From NCBI GenBank assembly GCA_016946835.1, contig JACVTC010000044.1, positions 1,154,501 through 1,218,500 of the forward strand: a stretch of DNA of 64,000 nt, read 5' to 3'. The notes beneath the pieces are model-generated. The model saw only the letters and a program-made list of their open reading frames with translations, made no database searches and was not told the DNA's origin. Both the position numbers and the translations under genes were made by a program. How positions within the stretch are numbered: position 1 is the stretch's first letter; each line of letters opens with the position of its first letter. Below, one piece after another: positions 60,689 to 64,000 of this stretch. The DNA comes from Neocallimastix lanati (nom. inval.) (taxonomy: Eukaryota; Neocallimastigomycota; Neocallimastigomycetes; Neocallimastigales; Neocallimastigaceae).

Positions 60689-60754
60689 ATTTTTTGATTT
60701 TTGATTTTTGGATTTTTTGTGGAACTTTAATTTTTTACGAAATATAAATTTCAA
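59721..60754. other. Leader region of scaffoldin-like gene 2
   Basis: AT-rich with long A-runs and T-runs (T-run about 60640-60687). A TTTCGCAG acceptor-like site followed by GGTTCGAATCC lies at about 60454-60470; it could start a 5' untranslated exon. No supported coding ORF: the Phe/Leu-rich frame at 59973-60347 is low complexity. Confidence 0.4.
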
Positions 60755-63700
60755 ATGGAATGTCATGAAATTTCGAAAGTAAGTAAAAGTCAATTTTTTA
60801 TTTTTTATTTGATATCAATTACTGTAAATAATTCTTCTGATTACGAATTTCACTTTATTTCATTGACTTTTCTATTCAAAACATCGAAAAAAAGTGACCT
60901 TTTGAAAAGTTTAATTTTTTTTTTTAAAAAAAATTTTTATACCATTAAAAGGCCTAAAAAAAATAAAAATGTTGGGAAGTTTAAGGTATGATTATTGGAA
61001 TGAAACATATATGAATCCATTTTTTATAAAAAAATAATAAAAAAAATTGTTTATTTAAATGTATTATAATTTAAGGAATAACAAAAAAAATTATTAAAAT
61101 AAATTTTGAATAAAATAATTATTAAAAAAATGATTATACAGAATAATATAATTATTTAATTATTTATGTAATTAACAAAAAAATTTTTTTTAGAGGTAGT
61201 TATAGTTTAAATTTAATAATTAAAAGTAAAAATGTTATAGTCTTGTTGTTTAAAAAGAAATAAAGATTATAGAAAAACCCTTTTTTTTAATTGTATTGTT
61301 AATATTTAATTCATTATAATACTTATGAAACAAAGATTGAATGAAAAAAAATTATAAATCTATTTTATGAATATGATTATCCTTTTTTTATATATATATA
61401 TATTATTTTAAGTAGTAGGATACTAATTTTTTTTTCTTTTGATAAAAAAATTATTATCATTAGTAATTCCAAAAACTTTCTATTTCAGATCTTTCTGTTA
61501 ACGGTCCTGTTTCTAGCTCGTAAAGTTTCCGCTGAAGTTACAAGTATGTAATATATAAATAACCATTTCTATGAATTTTTAAAATCGACATGACCAATAA
61601 ATAATCTAATAAACTTCAATTATTAATAAATTAAAACCTTTCTTTTTATGAATAATTTAATAGTATTACCGGTATGTGGACGTGCCAGTGATGATATAAC
61701 ACCAGAAAGTACTACAGCTATTTGTAATAAGAGTGGTGGTGGTACTATTACAACTGGAAATTATTGTATAAATGAAGAAAAAACCGAACTTTATAAGTCT
61801 GATTCCACTAAATGTGAGAAAGTTACTTTAGTAGCGAATACCTATTATGTTTTTGTATGTACCGATGAAAATACATGTGCTCTTAAAACTGGTGGCGATA
61901 TTGATACAATAGAAAATGATGCCAAATTATTAGTATATCAATATGTTGATAGCAAATTAAAACAGATAAAGAATAATCGATATGTCTTTGTGAAAGGTAG
62001 CACTAATCATAAATTAATTAGTTGTCCAAAAGGTGATCTCACTTTTGCTACAAATGGTAAATGTGAGATTGCAGCAGCAGGGGTTTATATGAATCCTAGA
62101 ACGGAATCTAGTGTTACTGATCCATTGATTGTTGTAGCAGCAAATACTTTAATTGCTTCACCAAAAACACCAGTAGTTGGAAGTTTTTATTTGGATCAAA
62201 GTAGTCAAGACAATAAATTAATAAGATGTTCCAGTACTACGGAATGTGTATCCGATACCCCTGTTAAAGGTGTTTATATAGATGAGACTTCCCAACCTGA
62301 TTATAATAAATTAATTACATGCGATGATAGCACTTGTTCATCTGATGCAGTTAATACTGGTGGTGCAATAAAATATTATTTAAATCTTGGGGTCACTAAT
62401 AGCTTGGAAAATGCCATTGTCAAGTGTGACACCGAAAATAAATGTTCCAGAGAAAATGGTGTCAATGGAGCTTATTACCTCAACAGTGGATCAGATAATA
62501 GCAGCGAGCTTCTCATTAAATGTGACGCCACTAAATGTTTCACTATGCACTATTCCTATTCTGAAACGAAGACGAGTGACGCTTTTTTGGATAGAGGAAG
62601 TTTTGCTAACAATAAATATGTCAATGTAATAAAATGTATTGCAGCGACAGGATGTTCAAATCCTATATTAACAGCAGGAGCCGATAATTTTTATTACTTT
62701 ATTAATGGTGGTAGTACCAGTATCAATGATGCCATTATTACCTGTACTGGTGAACCCTTGGAATGTACGGCAGGTAAGGGATTGGCAGAAGGGTTCTATG
62801 TGGATTCTGTGGACGATAAGCGTGTTATTAGCTGCGACTCCTCGTCCTGTGTTTCTACTCCGGGAAGTAAGCTTCAAGGCCATGCCTATATTAAGGCAGT
62901 AGCTTCCGGCAAAAAGGATAATATAATTACTTACGACAAAGCAACTGGTAAATTTGTAACCACATCTAAAAAGGATGATATAGGTACTGATGAAGATAAA
63001 CTATATTATATCGATGGCTCCAATCCAAAAAAATTAATTTCTTGTATAGGGGCTACCAGTGGTGGTGGAGAATGTACCTCGGCTACACCTACCATGGGAA
63101 GTAATAAGTATTTATTCTATCCTGATGGTACAGATCCCACTGATCATACGATTGTCTGCTCCTCCGACGGTTGTATTTCCTCTAAAGGTAAAATAGGATT
63201 TAAAAATTATTATTATTATTTTTTTTTTATTATTTTCATTGCATTAGACCTTTTAGAATTTTTTTTTTTTTATTTTTTTATTTAAATTTTTTTTATATTT
63301 ATTAAAAAATTTATAGTTTTTTTATTTAGCTATTATTTTATTTAATTTTTATTTTATTTAATTTAACATTATTTTTTTTAATTTTTTACATTATTTTATT
63401 TTTATTTTTACTATTTTTTATTTATTTTTTTCATTTTATTTTTTATTTTTTTATTTTTTATTTTTATTTTTTAGTTATATTTAGATAACAGTTTTTTTTT
63501 TATTTTATTTTTTTTTTTAATTTTAATTTCTGTTTTTTATTTATCATCATTTTATTATTTTTTTTTCTATTATACATATTTTATGTTATATTTTATATTT
63601 CATTTTCATATTTATTAGTTTTTAGTTTTTATTTCGTTTCATTCATCGTTTTTATTATTCTTTTTTTATTGTTAGTTTTAGTTTAGGTGTTTTTTTATAT

Positions 63701-63760
63701 TTTATATTTCAAAGATTTCGTTTTATTTTTAAAATTTATTATGACATTTTATTTTATTTT

Positions 63761-63791
<31 letters not shown>

Positions 63792-64000
63792 ATTTATTAT
63801 ATTTTTTTATTTTAAAAATTATCATAAAATATATCATATTTTTTTTATTTTCATAATATTAAAAGTATTAATTATAATTTTTTTATATTTTTTTAAATTA
63901 AAGGTTTACAAACATGTACCAAAATTGAAGAAAGTAAATGTTATGTTGGCTCAGCCGGAACAGCCATGGATGAATCAAAACATTGTTTACATACTGATGG
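60755..64000 (+). CDS. Scaffoldin-like secreted Cys-rich repeat protein 2 (partial, runs off the window)
   Basis: Proposed exons: 60755-60778 (MECHEISK, then GTAAGT), 61489-61543, 61664-63187, and 63904 to beyond the window end. Exon 2 gives the signal-peptide core IFLLTVLFLARKVSAEV, in frame with exon 1 (phase 0). The next two introns are phase 1, as in gene 1. Exon 3 holds many GYY/YYLN...IxC...C repeats and one PGSKLQGHAY module (62860), and ends CISSKG at the intron, exactly like exon 7 of gene 1. Exon 4 starts GLQTCTK..., matching the first residues of exons 6-8 of gene 1. The first exon is less certain: an alternative ATG at 60966 ends in a phase that would create a stop. Same inferred function as gene 1; the two are tandem paralogues. 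Confidence 0.8.

Noticed and set aside
60966-60982. Alternative first exon of scaffoldin-like gene 2 (ATGTTGGGAAGTTTAAG, then GTATGA)
   Set aside because: It leaves phase 2, and joining to the 61489 acceptor creates an immediate stop; the 60755 exon gives an in-frame signal peptide.

Overview
This window is a very AT-rich eukaryotic nuclear segment full of homopolymers and simple repeats. It most likely comes from an anaerobic gut fungus (Neocallimastigomycota). Supporting signs are an apparent fungal dockerin (CBM10-like) module in a secreted protein at 32.7-34.4 kb, two large secreted Cys-rich repeat genes that resemble the scaffoldins of this phylum, a bacterial-looking intronless acetyltransferase gene, and coding islands of moderate GC in DNA that is mostly A and T. 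Names rest on motifs read by eye; no database search was possible.

Layout. 0-7.2 kb: decayed retroelements, namely an inverted pair of LTR-like sequences (0.36-1.77 kb) and a truncated, stop-riddled Ty3/gypsy pol fragment on the minus strand (5.5-7.1 kb). 7.3-9.4 kb: two tiny doubtful ORFs, copy A of a ~545-bp dispersed repeat and microsatellites. 10.0-10.6 kb: an intact GNAT acetyltransferase. 12.3-13.2 kb: an SF1 (UPF1-like) helicase relic and a 170-codon ORF. 18.8-23.0 kb: a nearly complete Mutator-like (MULE) transposon with terminal inverted repeats, a 9-bp target duplication and a FLYWCH/MULE transposase broken by one frameshift. 23.8-29.1 kb: two paralogous ankyrin genes in tandem, the first intact and the second interrupted by one in-frame stop and preceded by a 47-bp repeat that multiplies its start codon. 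30.2-30.7 kb: an orphan scaffoldin-type exon. 30.9-38.1 kb: relics of large-DNA-virus (or virus-like plasmid) transcription genes, namely an RNA polymerase largest-subunit piece and the triphosphatase and methyltransferase parts of an mRNA capping enzyme. They surround a secreted PI-PLC/dockerin gene with two compensating frameshifts. 38.4-43.9 kb: a ~2.5-kb non-coding duplication with a Ty1/copia relic between the copies.

46.0-64.0 kb: two plus-strand genes for scaffoldin-like secreted Cys-rich repeat proteins. The first can be assembled as nine exons (46032-55653). Its exon lengths sum to 5826 nt, divisible by 3, giving 1941 residues, and every intron after the first is phase 1. The second starts near 60755 and runs off the window. 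About 5 kb of AT-rich duplicated spacer separates them.

The intact or plausibly functional genes are the acetyltransferase, the first ankyrin gene and the two scaffoldin-like genes. The scaffoldin-like and dockerin proteins would both act outside the cell, in a cellulosome-type assembly, if the family assignment is right.
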